Assembly (NCBI GenBank): GCA_027028505.1
Contig: JALVJE010000067.1
Coordinates: 1 to 39,104 of the forward strand
Reading direction: 5' to 3'
Source of the DNA: Bacteroidales bacterium
GTDB taxonomy: Bacteria > Bacteroidota > Bacteroidia > Bacteroidales > VadinHA17
Length of the DNA: 39,104 nucleotides
Made by a program: the position numbers and the translations under genes
Notes under the pieces: model-generated
Told to the model about the DNA's origin: nothing
Databases searched by the model: none
Seen by the model: the letters and a program-made list of their open reading frames with translations, nothing else
Shown here: positions 31,758 through 39,104 of the stretch, piece by piece
Numbering within the stretch: position 1 is the first letter of the stretch
Layout of the letters: each line of letters opens with the position of its first letter

Positions 31758-32768
31758 ATGGCAACAATAAAAGTAGCGATCAATGGATTTGGCCGCATCG
31801 GCCGTAACGTTTTCAAGCTGGCACTGGAAAGAGACAATATCGAGGTCGTAGGCATCAACGATCTCACCGACACCAAAACCCTGGCTCACCTGCTGAAGTA
31901 TGACTCTACGCAGGGTAAGTTCAACGGTACGGTAGAGCACGATGATGAATCCATCATCGTCAACGGCAAACCTATCAAAATATCTGCCGAAAGGAATCCC
32001 GCCAATATCCCCTGGCCTGAGACACCCGATGTGGTAGTGGAGGGTACCGGCGTATTCCGGACAAAAGAGAGCCCGAAAGGCGGTTATGGCGATCACCTGA
32101 AAAACGGTGCCAAAAAAGTGATCCTGACCGTCCCTGCCAAGGATGAGATCGACAACACCATCGTCCTGGGAGTCAATGATGACATGCTCCGGCCCGAAGA
32201 CCAGACCATCTCCAATGCTTCCTGCACCACCAACTGTCTGGCGCCCATCACCAAGGTGATCCACGATAATTTCGGTATCGTGAATGCCCTGATGACCACC
32301 ATCCACTCTTACACCAACGATCAGCGTATCCTGGACTTCCCGCACAGTGACCTGCGCCGGGCACGGTCGGCAGCCGTATCTCAGATACCTACCTCCACCG
32401 GTGCTGCAAGCGCTATAGGCAAAGTTATTCCCGAACTGGATGGGAAAATGAATGGTATGGCTGTCCGTGTTCCCACACCCACGGGTTCAATGGTCGACCT
32501 GGTGGCTTACGTCGAAAAACCGGCCACCATTGAGGAAATTAATGCTGCCATGAAAGCAGCTTCCGAGGGCCCGATGAAAGGTATCCTGGAATATTGCGAA
32601 GACCCGATCGTATCGGTGGACATCATCCACAATACACATTCTTCCATATTCGACTCCCTCAGCACCATGATCAAAGGGAATATGGTGAAGGTGATCTCCT
32701 GGTATGATAATGAATGGGGATATTCTGCCCGCGTGGTCGACCTCATCGAAAAAGCTATGGCCCTGTAA
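31758..32768 (+). CDS. gap: Type I glyceraldehyde-3-phosphate dehydrogenase
   Basis: A 336-residue GAPDH that oxidises glyceraldehyde 3-phosphate to 1,3-bisphosphoglycerate with NAD+. The Rossmann start VAINGFGRIGRNVFK is followed by the active site NASCTTNCLAPITKVIHDNFG, with nucleophile Cys156, and by RRARSAAVSQIPTSTGAASAIGKVIPEL and WYDNEWGYSARVVDLI. Length normal. Monocistronic: strong promoter before, terminator after. Confidence 0.97.
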   Translation: MATIKVAINGFGRIGRNVFKLALERDNIEVVGINDLTDTKTLAHLLKYDSTQGKFNGTVEHDDESIIVNGKPIKISAERNPANIPWPETPDVVVEGTGVFRTKESPKGGYGDHLKNGAKKVILTVPAKDEIDNTIVLGVNDDMLRPEDQTISNASCTTNCLAPITKVIHDNFGIVNALMTTIHSYTNDQRILDFPHSDLRRARSAAVSQIPTSTGAASAIGKVIPELDGKMNGMAVRVPTPTGSMVDLVAYVEKPATIEEINAAMKAASEGPMKGILEYCEDPIVSVDIIHNTHSSIFDSLSTMIKGNMVKVISWYDNEWGYSARVVDLIEKAMAL

Positions 32769-32788
32769 ATAGTAACAGAGTACACATT

Positions 32789-32827
32789 AAAAAAAACGTT
32801 CCGGTGATGCCGGAACGTTTTTTTTTA
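32789..32827 (+). terminator. Rho-independent terminator of gap
   Basis: AAAAAACGTTCCGG, loop TGATG, CCGGAACGTTTTTT with a run of nine or more T. It lies about 20 nt after the gap stop and is also usable from the left-going SiaC-like gene because of its A-run. Confidence 0.93.
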
Positions 32828-32850
32828 TCATCCACCTTTGCGCCTCAGTC

Positions 32851-33234
32851 TTAAGCATAGATCGCTATGACCTCCATGGGAAGGTCCAAATAATCCCGGA
32901 AATGCTCTCCCATTTCCTGGATCGACTCATCTTCTTCCTCAAAATACCATCGTAAGGTAATATTGCGATGCCCCTCATCTATATACTTTTTCAACGTACG
33001 GAGGATCTCCATGATGTATTTCATCGTACCACTGTTCATGTATTCCAGCCTGAACTGCAGTTCAAAAGGCCGGTCCGGCTCTTCTTCAAGGAACTCCTGC
33101 AGCCATTTAAGCACAGGCAGATAGATCTCTTCCGGATTCTCAGGGATGGAACGTCCCGCGATGAGGAAAACATCCCCCTCTCCCAGCCTGATCTCCGGAA
33201 GAGTCTCTTTGGGTAGGATCACTAATGGTTCCAT
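32851..33234 (-). CDS. SiaC-family (DUF1987) regulatory protein
   Basis: 127 residues from the ATG at 33234 (MEPLVILPKETLPEIRLGEGDVFLIAGRSIPENPEEIY); the track start (TTG, 33276) adds an AT-rich non-homologous tail. The family pattern is clear: GRSIPENPEEIYLPVLKWLQEFL, FRLEYMNSGTMKYIMEILRTLKKY, and ITLRWYFEEEDESIQEMGEHFRDYLDLPMEVI. In Pseudomonas, SiaC is switched by phosphorylation (kinase SiaB, phosphatase SiaA) and activates the diguanylate cyclase SiaD. None of those partners is next to this gene. Function here is inferred from the family only. Confidence 0.82.
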   Translation of the reverse strand: MEPLVILPKETLPEIRLGEGDVFLIAGRSIPENPEEIYLPVLKWLQEFLEEEPDRPFELQFRLEYMNSGTMKYIMEILRTLKKYIDEGHRNITLRWYFEEEDESIQEMGEHFRDYLDLPMEVIAIYA

Positions 33235-33291
33235 AACAGACAACAATATAGAAATTTTCTTTCGATCTCTGTTCAAAAAATATTACAAAAT

Positions 33292-33359
33292 TAAACCCAG
33301 ATTACGTATTAGGAAGCTAAAAAATAGCTGAACTAATGCGTTAGCTGGGGTTAACCCCG
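33292..33359 (+). repeat. REP-like hairpin element, copy C
   Basis: 68 bp starting TAAACCCAGATTACG, differing from copy B at three positions. The hairpin is TTACGTATTA with TAATGCGTTA around AGCTA/TAGCT. It lies between the SiaC-like gene and the 3' end of the permease gene. The same KPxLRIRKLKNS reading frame appears here in a spurious ORF. Confidence 0.85.
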
Positions 33360-33389
33360 ATTTGGGTTAAAGAACCTGCACCGGGCCCG

Positions 33390-34640
33390 TCACTCATAAC
33401 GCAATGCAATGATCGGGTCCAGGCGGGCTGCTTTGGATGCCGGATAATATCCGGACACCACCCCTACGATAAAACATACCGCCACCCCGCCGATGATCCA
33501 CACCCAGGGGATCACAAAAGCACTCTTGGTCAGCAGGGAGATCAGATTGCCCATAAGGATCCCCAGGAAGATCCCCAACAATCCTCCCAGCTGCCCGATG
33601 AGGACAGCCTCGAAAAGGAACTGCCAGCGTATCGTCCTGCCCTTGGCGCCCAGCGCTTTCCGGATACCTATCTCCCGCGTCCTCTCCGTCACTGTCACCA
33701 GCATGATATTCATCAGACCGATGACCGCCCCGAAAAGGGTAATGATCCCGATGATCGTAGCCGCCCAGGTGACATACCGGATGTTTTCCATCAGGATGGC
33801 GACCAGGTTGTCGCTGCGGGTGATATTGAAATCGGACTCATCGTAGGCCGTGAGACCCCGGATGATACGGAACATTCCTTCCGCCTCGCTGGAGATGATG
33901 TCCAGCAAACGGGTATCATCCGGCATCACGCCGATGCGAAAGGTCATATTGGGACGTGAAAAATAGTGCCGCACCGTCGTCACAGGCATCAGACAGGTAC
34001 GATCGGAACCACCGAAACTGGCTCCTTTCTCTTTAAAAACACCTATCACCTTGAAATGGGCCCCGCCGATGGAGACGATCTTTCCAAGCGGTTCTCCGAG
34101 CGGGAAGATCTGCCTTACCAGATCAGCCCCCACGATCACCACATTGCGGTTCATCTGTATATCCTGGACCGTGAGGTTACGTCCTTCGCGCAGCTCATTC
34201 CCCGAAACCATCATATAATTCTCGTCCCCACCCACCAACTGGATATTGGGATTGCTCTTGTGGTCCTCATATTTCACCGTAGCCATGCCGGAAGCTACCA
34301 CAGAAACCGACACCAGCGCCGGCATATTGAATTCATCTTTGAATCTTTCGGCCTGCCGGTAGGTGATCCGGGCATGGTTCTTTTTTCTGTATCGCTTATT
34401 TCCCACCACGATCGTCATACCACGACTCTCGATAAAAAAAGTGTTGGCACCCATCATGGTAAACTGCTCGGTGAGGGAATACTTGATCGAATCGATGGCA
34501 GTGAGAATGCCTACCAATGCCATGATGCCAAAGGATATGATGAATATCGTCAGCACCGCCCGCACCTTATTGGTACGGATCGAATCAAAGGAGATCTTCA
34601 GATTATCCTGTAATAAACCGGCCCTGATACGCATAACCAT
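33390..34640 (-). CDS. ABC transporter permease, MacB/FtsX family
   Basis: 416 residues from the ATG at 34640 ([50 protein letters not shown]). TM1 is at about 25-45. A MacB-PCD periplasmic domain ([20 protein letters not shown] to about 290) precedes three C-terminal FtsX helices with [36 protein letters not shown] and the end [19 protein letters not shown]. Such permeases export macrolides, lipoproteins or peptides, or transmit force, with a separate ATPase; no ATPase is adjacent. The track start at 34730 (TTG) includes a TATTTTTA box that more likely belongs to the promoter. Confidence 0.9.
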   Translation of the reverse strand: MVMRIRAGLLQDNLKISFDSIRTNKVRAVLTIFIISFGIMALVGILTAIDSIKYSLTEQFTMMGANTFFIESRGMTIVVGNKRYRKKNHARITYRQAERFKDEFNMPALVSVSVVASGMATVKYEDHKSNPNIQLVGGDENYMMVSGNELREGRNLTVQDIQMNRNVVIVGADLVRQIFPLGEPLGKIVSIGGAHFKVIGVFKEKGASFGGSDRTCLMPVTTVRHYFSRPNMTFRIGVMPDDTRLLDIISSEAEGMFRIIRGLTAYDESDFNITRSDNLVAILMENIRYVTWAATIIGIITLFGAVIGLMNIMLVTVTERTREIGIRKALGAKGRTIRWQFLFEAVLIGQLGGLLGIFLGILMGNLISLLTKSAFVIPWVWIIGGVAVCFIVGVVSGYYPASKAARLDPIIALRYE

Positions 34641-34770
34641 TCCTGTTATCCCCGGGCACCCCAAAAGATGCTCAGCGCTGTTCCCGGTAAAAATACTTTT
34701 TTTACGAACAAAATCTCCATTTCTCATCAAAATCCCTTTGCCGGAAAAGAAAAAAATCCGTATTTCTTAG

Positions 34771-34778
34771 TACTTTTG
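34771..34778 (+). promoter_or_regulatory. Probable -7 element for aconitase
   Basis: TACTTTTG matches TAnnTTTG and lies 36 nt before the aconitase ATG. The nearest TTTG is 30 nt upstream, too far for the consensus, so the -33 element is weak or absent. Confidence 0.5.
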
Positions 34779-34814
34779 TGATCCAGACGTTTAACCATTA
34801 AAAATAATATCATC

Positions 34815-37082
34815 ATGGCATTCGACATTGAAATGATCAAAAAGGTATATTCCGCATACGGCGAGAAATTATCCGCTGTAAAAAAGATACTTGACCGTCC
34901 TCTCACTCTTACCGAGAAGATCCTGTACACCCACCTGGCCGAAGAACATCTCAGCGCTCCTTACCGCCGGGGTGAGGATTATGTGGATTTCCACCCCGAC
35001 CGGGTGGCCATGCAGGATGCCACCGCCCAGATGGCCCTGTTGCAGTTCATGATGGCCGGCAGAGAAAAAACTGCCGTTCCCTCGTCGGTACACTGTGACC
35101 ACCTGATCACCGCCAAAGAAGGAGCTGACAAAGACCTGGAAAAGGCTGAATACACCAACCAGGAAGTGTATGATTTCCTTGCCTCGGTCTCCAATAAGTA
35201 CGGCATCGGTTTCTGGAAGCCGGGCGCCGGTATCATCCACCAGGTGGTGCTGGAGAACTATGCTTTCCCCGGCGGCATGATGATAGGTACCGACTCACAC
35301 ACTCCCAATGCCGGCGGCCTCGGCATGATCGCCATCGGCGTAGGCGGCGCCGACGCCGTGGACGTGATGGCCGGCATGCCGTGGGAGCTGAAATTCCCGA
35401 AGATCATCGGTATCAAACTCACCGGCAGATTGTCGGGATGGACCGCCCCCAAGGATGTGATCCTGAAAGTGGCAGATATCCTCACCGTCAAGGGAGGCAC
35501 GGGATACATCCTGGAATATTTCGGCGAAGGGGCACAGGCCCTCTCGGCCACGGGCCGTGCCACCATTTGTAACATGGGCGCCGAGGTAGGCGCTACTACC
35601 TCCACCTTCGGCTTTGATGACAATACCGCCGAATACCTGCGCCAGACCCACCGCGACGATGTGGCCACCCTCGCCGAAGGGATCCGTGAACATCTCACCG
35701 GCGACCCCGAAGTGTATGCCGAGCCGGAGAAATATTTCGATCAGGTGATCGAGATCAACCTCTCGGAGCTGGAGCCCGCCCTCAACGGACCTTTCACCCC
35801 CGACCTGCGTACACCGGTGTCGGAAATGGCAGAAACCGCCAAAAAGAACGACTGGCCGCTCAACCTGGAGGCAGGCCTCATAGGATCCTGTACCAACTCC
35901 TCTTACGAGGACATCACCCGCGCCGCCTCCATCGCTCGGCAAGCCATCGCCAAAGGTCTCAAACCCAAAGCAAAGATCTACATCACTCCCGGCTCCGAAC
36001 AGGTGCGCTACACCATGGAGCGTGACGGCCTCCTGGAGGTCTTCGAGCAGATCGGCGGCGTCATCCTGGCCAACGCCTGCGGCCCCTGCATCGGCCAGTG
36101 GGACCGTGAAGAGGTGAAAGACGGCCACCGCAACTCCATCGTCACCTCCTTCAACCGCAACTTTGCCAAACGCAACGACGGCAACCCCAATACCTATGCC
36201 TTCGTCGCCTCACCCGACATGGTGATGGCCTATGCTTTCGCCGGCCGTCTCGACTTCGACCCGCTGCACGACACGCTGGTCAACGACAAAGGCGAAGAGG
36301 TGCGCTTCGACGAACCCGAGGGACTGGTTTTCCCGCCCAAAGGCTTCGAGGTGGACGACCCCGGCTATGTGGCCCCGGCCGAAGATGGCAGCAGCGTCGA
36401 GATCAGGGTGAAACCCGACTCCGAGCGGCTGCAACTCCTCAAACCTTTCCCCGCCTGGGACGGCAAAGATTTCTATGGCCTGCACCTCCTTATCAAGGCC
36501 AAAGGAAAATGTACCACCGACCATATCTCCATGGCCGGACCATGGCTCCGCTACCGCGGCCATCTGGAGAATATCTCGCAGAACCTGCTCATCGGCGCCG
36601 TGAACTATTTCAACGAAGCTACCAACAAGGTAAAGAACCAGCTCACGGGTGAATACGTACCCGTGCCGGAAGCGGCCAAAGCTTACCGGGATGCAGGCAA
36701 GGGATCCATCATTATCGGGGATGAGAACTACGGTGAAGGCTCGTCACGCGAACATGCCGCCATGGAACCCCGCTTCATGGGCGTCAAGGCCGTATTGGTG
36801 CGCTCCTTCGCACGTATACACGAGACCAACCTGAAAAAACAGGGCGTGCTGGCCATCACCTTCGCCGATCCGGCTGATTACGACAAAGTGCTGGAAGATG
36901 ACACCTTCGACGTACTCGGTCTGAAAGAGTTCGCCCCCGGCAAGCCCCTCACCGTAGTCATCCACCACAAGGACGGCTCACAGGATACCATCAGCGTGAA
37001 CCATACCTACAACGAGAACCAGATCGAATGGTTCAAAGCCGGATCAGCCCTCAACCTGATCCGGAAGATGAATGCCCAATGA
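34815..37082 (+). CDS. Aconitate hydratase (mitochondrial type)
   Basis: A 755-residue aconitase that interconverts citrate and isocitrate in the TCA cycle. The [4Fe-4S] ligands are Cys359 ([13 protein letters not shown]), Cys422 and Cys425 ([12 protein letters not shown]), nearly the same positions as in mitochondrial aconitase. [26 protein letters not shown] and the swivel-domain [22 protein letters not shown] are present. Length and ligand spacing fit the mAcn-like group, not bacterial AcnA (about 890 residues) or AcnB. ATG start [19 protein letters not shown]. Confidence 0.96.
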   Translation: MAFDIEMIKKVYSAYGEKLSAVKKILDRPLTLTEKILYTHLAEEHLSAPYRRGEDYVDFHPDRVAMQDATAQMALLQFMMAGREKTAVPSSVHCDHLITAKEGADKDLEKAEYTNQEVYDFLASVSNKYGIGFWKPGAGIIHQVVLENYAFPGGMMIGTDSHTPNAGGLGMIAIGVGGADAVDVMAGMPWELKFPKIIGIKLTGRLSGWTAPKDVILKVADILTVKGGTGYILEYFGEGAQALSATGRATICNMGAEVGATTSTFGFDDNTAEYLRQTHRDDVATLAEGIREHLTGDPEVYAEPEKYFDQVIEINLSELEPALNGPFTPDLRTPVSEMAETAKKNDWPLNLEAGLIGSCTNSSYEDITRAASIARQAIAKGLKPKAKIYITPGSEQVRYTMERDGLLEVFEQIGGVILANACGPCIGQWDREEVKDGHRNSIVTSFNRNFAKRNDGNPNTYAFVASPDMVMAYAFAGRLDFDPLHDTLVNDKGEEVRFDEPEGLVFPPKGFEVDDPGYVAPAEDGSSVEIRVKPDSERLQLLKPFPAWDGKDFYGLHLLIKAKGKCTTDHISMAGPWLRYRGHLENISQNLLIGAVNYFNEATNKVKNQLTGEYVPVPEAAKAYRDAGKGSIIIGDENYGEGSSREHAAMEPRFMGVKAVLVRSFARIHETNLKKQGVLAITFADPADYDKVLEDDTFDVLGLKEFAPGKPLTVVIHHKDGSQDTISVNHTYNENQIEWFKAGSALNLIRKMNAQ

Positions 37083-37172
37083 AGGTATGCCTACCGCAGA
37101 AACCTGCGCTGTGCACCCGCCGGGCCACAGGCCTGGCAGGAACTGAAAGAACTGCTTCGCAGGAAATAAACA

Positions 37173-37204
37173 AAACAGCCGCTCTTCACTGGGTGGCTGT
37201 TTCC
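37173..37204 (+). terminator. Probable terminator of aconitase
   Basis: AAACAGCC and GGCTGTTT form a perfect 8-bp stem with a 14-nt loop, followed by a short pyrimidine-rich TTCCTTTG. The T-tract is poor, so efficiency is uncertain. Confidence 0.6.
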
Positions 37205-37250
37205 TTTGTCTGTATCATGGCACGTTTTTTGCTGCATTTATTTTGAAAAC

Positions 37251-37850
37251 ATGATCCGTGATCTTATGAAGACCCGCCTGCTGCTTTTTGTCTCTGTGAC
37301 TATTCTGCTCACAGCCTGTCCCCGATGCCCCGAAACGATCCTGCTGGATAACGGTCCCCTGCCCGACGAGGCCATGCAATACATTCCCTACCGTAACGGC
37401 CAGTCAGTTATGTTCAGACATTCCCACAATATGGAAGTGCGTTTCGATGTGTACCAGGTAAAATACCAACAGACTACCTCCTGCGCCGAATGCTGCAAAT
37501 ACAATATCCGGTACGAAACCAACCGGACGGATCTCAAACCCAACTATCCCCTCTTCAACATTTCACTTGAGATCTCCAATATCGACACCTCATTTTTTTA
37601 CAGCTACGCCAATGTGGGGAGCTCTGCCTTCAGCATCCCCACCAACGGACCGGATCAACCGGATGCCGAACGGCTGGATTCCGCCCTGGTGGACAGTGTC
37701 TGGTATTATGATGTATATAAACTTGGAACCAGCGGAGGATACCAGGGAGAGGAGGTTATATATGCCGATACCATCTTTTATAACTATACCGACGGTATCA
37801 TCAAGATCATCATGTCCAACAAAGAATATTATGAACTGGTCAAAAAATAA
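37251..37850 (+). CDS. Hypothetical lipoprotein
   Basis: 199 residues from the ATG at 37251 (or 194 from the ATG at 37266). KTRLLLFVSVTILLTAC is a lipoprotein signal with lipobox LTAC. The mature part is Cys-rich at first (CPRCPE, then CAECCKY about 65 residues later), followed by beta-rich sequence with many Tyr (SYANVGSSAFSIPT, SVWYYDVYKLG, IIKIIMSNKEYYELVKK). I do not recognise a family. The track start at 37206 lies upstream of the signal peptide. Its 3' end overlaps the next gene by 20 nt. Confidence 0.75.
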   Translation: MIRDLMKTRLLLFVSVTILLTACPRCPETILLDNGPLPDEAMQYIPYRNGQSVMFRHSHNMEVRFDVYQVKYQQTTSCAECCKYNIRYETNRTDLKPNYPLFNISLEISNIDTSFFYSYANVGSSAFSIPTNGPDQPDAERLDSALVDSVWYYDVYKLGTSGGYQGEEVIYADTIFYNYTDGIIKIIMSNKEYYELVKK

Positions 37851-38532
37851 ACAATGGTCGCTCCTGCTCCCCGTTCTCCTGCTCGTCACTGCCTGCGGAG
37901 AGGATCACGCCCTTAAGAAAGAGCATTTCTACTTCGCACCGGAGAATGTGGGATGGCTGCCTGCAGATACCCTGCCGGAAACTTTCTGGATACGCGACAA
38001 CAACGGGATCACATACAGTTACACCCTGAGCACAGAAGATCATTATATGAATAAGTCCTGGTCCAGTGTATTGGGGATCAACACCCGCATGTCCTTTAAT
38101 GAACATCATTACAAAGAATACAGGTCGCCCAACGGCAGCGCCTTTCATATCTCCCTGACAGCAGGCTGGCCACCTTTCGGAGACGAACTGTACGTGTCGG
38201 TCATGGGTACCTCCTTTGCCTGGGACCTGGGACTGGAAACCCTGTCCCGTGTCGAGGCAGGGGAAATGTACCTCTCAAGAGGGATGACAGAAACCGGATA
38301 TGATGAACATCAAAAGATCCTTTCTACCGTTGAGATGCTCGACACGCTCCGGGCCGGCGGTACGGTCTATCCGGATGTGTTGCATTTCACCCTCCTCGAC
38401 CTTCCCGGCGGCACGCCCAATCCCTGGCGAGTCATCCAGATCTACCTGGCCAAAGAGTGGGGATTGGTGCGTTACGACCTGGCCTGCGGGATCCGTTATG
38501 AAAGGACGACCCCAAATATCCCGTCCCTCTAA
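37831..38532 (+). CDS. Hypothetical lipoprotein
   Basis: 233 residues from the ATG at 37831: MNWSKNKQWSLLLPVLLLVTAC with lipobox VTAC. The track start at 37567 merely extends the open frame across the previous gene. The mature protein has EHFYFAPENVGWLPADTLPETFWIRDNNGITYSYTLS, reminiscent of small periplasmic/outer-membrane lipoproteins, but I recognise no named family. It overlaps the upstream lipoprotein gene by 20 nt in another frame, which suggests translational coupling. Cellular site: outer membrane or periplasm (inferred). Confidence 0.77.
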   Translation: MNWSKNKQWSLLLPVLLLVTACGEDHALKKEHFYFAPENVGWLPADTLPETFWIRDNNGITYSYTLSTEDHYMNKSWSSVLGINTRMSFNEHHYKEYRSPNGSAFHISLTAGWPPFGDELYVSVMGTSFAWDLGLETLSRVEAGEMYLSRGMTETGYDEHQKILSTVEMLDTLRAGGTVYPDVLHFTLLDLPGGTPNPWRVIQIYLAKEWGLVRYDLACGIRYERTTPNIPSL

Positions 38533-38594
38533 CACCCCTGATATACAGGCTTTTACCAAGTATCTAAAAAGATTTGCAAAAAATACCTAACTTT

Positions 38595-38620
38595 TTAGTT
38601 GTATAACTAAAATATTAGTT
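38595..38620. promoter_or_regulatory. Phased operator half-sites, probable BlaI/MecI-type operator
   Basis: TTAGTT, GTAT, AACTAA, AATA, TTAGTT: three alternating half-sites exactly 10 bp apart, forming two overlapping perfect dyads. The site abuts the -7 box of the repressor gene and covers where its -33 would be. That is the expected layout for an autorepressed BlaI-family gene. Confidence 0.65.
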
Positions 38621-38621
38621 A

Positions 38622-38629
38622 TATATTTG
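38622..38629 (+). promoter_or_regulatory. -7 element of the BlaI-type repressor gene
   Basis: TATATTTG is a full TAnnTTTG match directly after the last operator half-site. TTGT at 38599-38602 is a 19-nt-spaced, imperfect -33. Transcription start near 38636 leaves a leader of about 120 nt. Confidence 0.55.
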
Positions 38630-38663
38630 CGTTAGTAAGACTGAACGAACAGATAATAGTATG

Positions 38664-38712
38664 CCCTCTGCGTTCTTTGCATAATTCCCTTTGCGCCCTC
38701 TGCGTGAAGACT
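38664..38712 (+). repeat. Degenerate CTTTGCG/CTCTGCG nonamer repeat
   Basis: CTCTGCGTT, CTTTGCATA, CTTTGCGCC and CTCTGCGTG are related 9-mers in the leader of the repressor gene. The family differs from the heptads. It is transcribed if the -7 box above is used. Confidence 0.6.
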
Positions 38713-38756
38713 TTGAAGACTTAAAACAATGATCAATTAATTAAAATACACCGCTT

Positions 38757-39104
38757 ATGAAACTCACCCGTGCTGAAGAGCAGATCATGCAGGTCCTCTG
38801 GGACCTGGAGGAGGCTTTCGTCAGAGAGATCCTCGACCGGCTGGAGGAGCCCCGGCCGGCCTACAACACCGTTTCGACGATCGTACGGATCCTGGAAAAG
38901 AAAGGGTTCGTCGGTCATCATGCCTACGGCAAGTCGCACAAGTACTATCCCCTGGTCAGCCGGGAGGAGTACACCCGCACCACGATGAAAGATTTCGTGA
39001 AGAACTATTTCGGCAACTCCTTCGAACGAATGGTATCCTTCTTTGCACGCGGGAAGGATATCGATCTGAAAGAGATGGAGGATATCATGCGCATCATGCA
39101 GGAA
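38757..39104 (+). CDS. BlaI/MecI/CopY-family transcriptional repressor (cut by window edge)
   Basis: 116 codons, open at the right edge and so absent from the track in this frame. MKLTRAEEQIMQVLWDLEEAFVREILDRL, PAYNTVSTIVRILEKKGFVGHHAYGKSHKYYPLVSREEYTR is the BlaI winged-helix domain. The rest (MKDFVKNYFGNSFERMVSFFARGKDIDLKEMEDIM) is the dimerisation helix region. Such repressors are usually paired with a BlaR1-type M56 sensor protease, expected just beyond the window. The ATG start is supported by alignment of MKLTRAEEQIM with the family start. Confidence 0.9.
   Translation, partial: MKLTRAEEQIMQVLWDLEEAFVREILDRLEEPRPAYNTVSTIVRILEKKGFVGHHAYGKSHKYYPLVSREEYTRTTMKDFVKNYFGNSFERMVSFFARGKDIDLKEMEDIMRIMQE

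Noticed and set aside
33146-33331. 61-residue plus-strand ORF ending RIRKLKNS
   Set aside because: Antisense to the SiaC-like start; its only notable part is the frame inside REP-like copy C, not a gene of its own.

Overview
This window is a chromosomal segment of a member of the Bacteroidota, most likely an environmental Bacteroidales/Marinilabiliales-type organism (the rank below phylum is an inference). Four lines of evidence support this. Several intergenic regions carry the Bacteroidota sigma promoter TTTG-N19/20-TAnnTTTG. PorT, a type IX secretion system (T9SS) component, is encoded next to ubiE, and two secreted proteins end in type A T9SS sorting domains. The order rpsU-xerC-hpf-tRNAs-tuf-tRNA-Trp-secE-nusG-rplKAJL is typical of the phylum. 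The tRNA genes do not encode CCA.

Layout. 1-6290 (minus strand) is the translation block. A promoter upstream of rpsU serves rpsU, xerC and hpf. A second perfect promoter serves tRNA-Thr(TGT), tRNA-Tyr, tRNA-Gly, tRNA-Thr(GGT), tuf, tRNA-Trp, secE, nusG, rplK, rplA, rplJ and rplL (cut by the window edge). 6337-8662 (minus) holds a helix-hairpin-helix protein and a sodium:neurotransmitter-symporter family transporter. 8920-14430 contains pyruvate kinase (+), a TamL-like outer-membrane assembly lipoprotein (-), a SpoU/TrmH RNA methyltransferase (+) and PorT (-). 14615-17617 (minus) is purL-ubiE. 17741-20982 holds an SDR oxidoreductase (+), an Ldh2-family dehydrogenase (+) and a nitroreductase (-).

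21234-30207 is an envelope/secretion region: a 1,283-residue modular T9SS substrate, a BNR/sortilin-like beta-propeller protein and a T9SS-sorted trypsin-like protease. 30565-31543 is a small-lipoprotein plus beta-barrel operon with a perfect promoter. 31758-37082 holds GAPDH, a SiaC/DUF1987 protein, a MacB/FtsX-type permease and a mitochondrial-type aconitase. 37251-39104 holds two overlapping lipoprotein genes and the start of a BlaI/MecI-type repressor whose promoter is overlaid by phased half-sites.

The coding content is mostly ordinary. The unusual part is the intergenic DNA. A family of 7-bp tandem arrays (RGTTCAN heptads) follows stop codons of plus-strand genes. One array has a 70-bp higher-order duplication, and heptad phasing extends through a whole 350-bp spacer. 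A separate family of about 68-bp REP-like hairpins occurs three times, and one copy supplies the last codons and stop of ubiE. These repeats, together with the BlaI-type operator, are the best candidates for something undescribed. I see no CRISPR array, prophage, insertion sequence or recognisable defence system.
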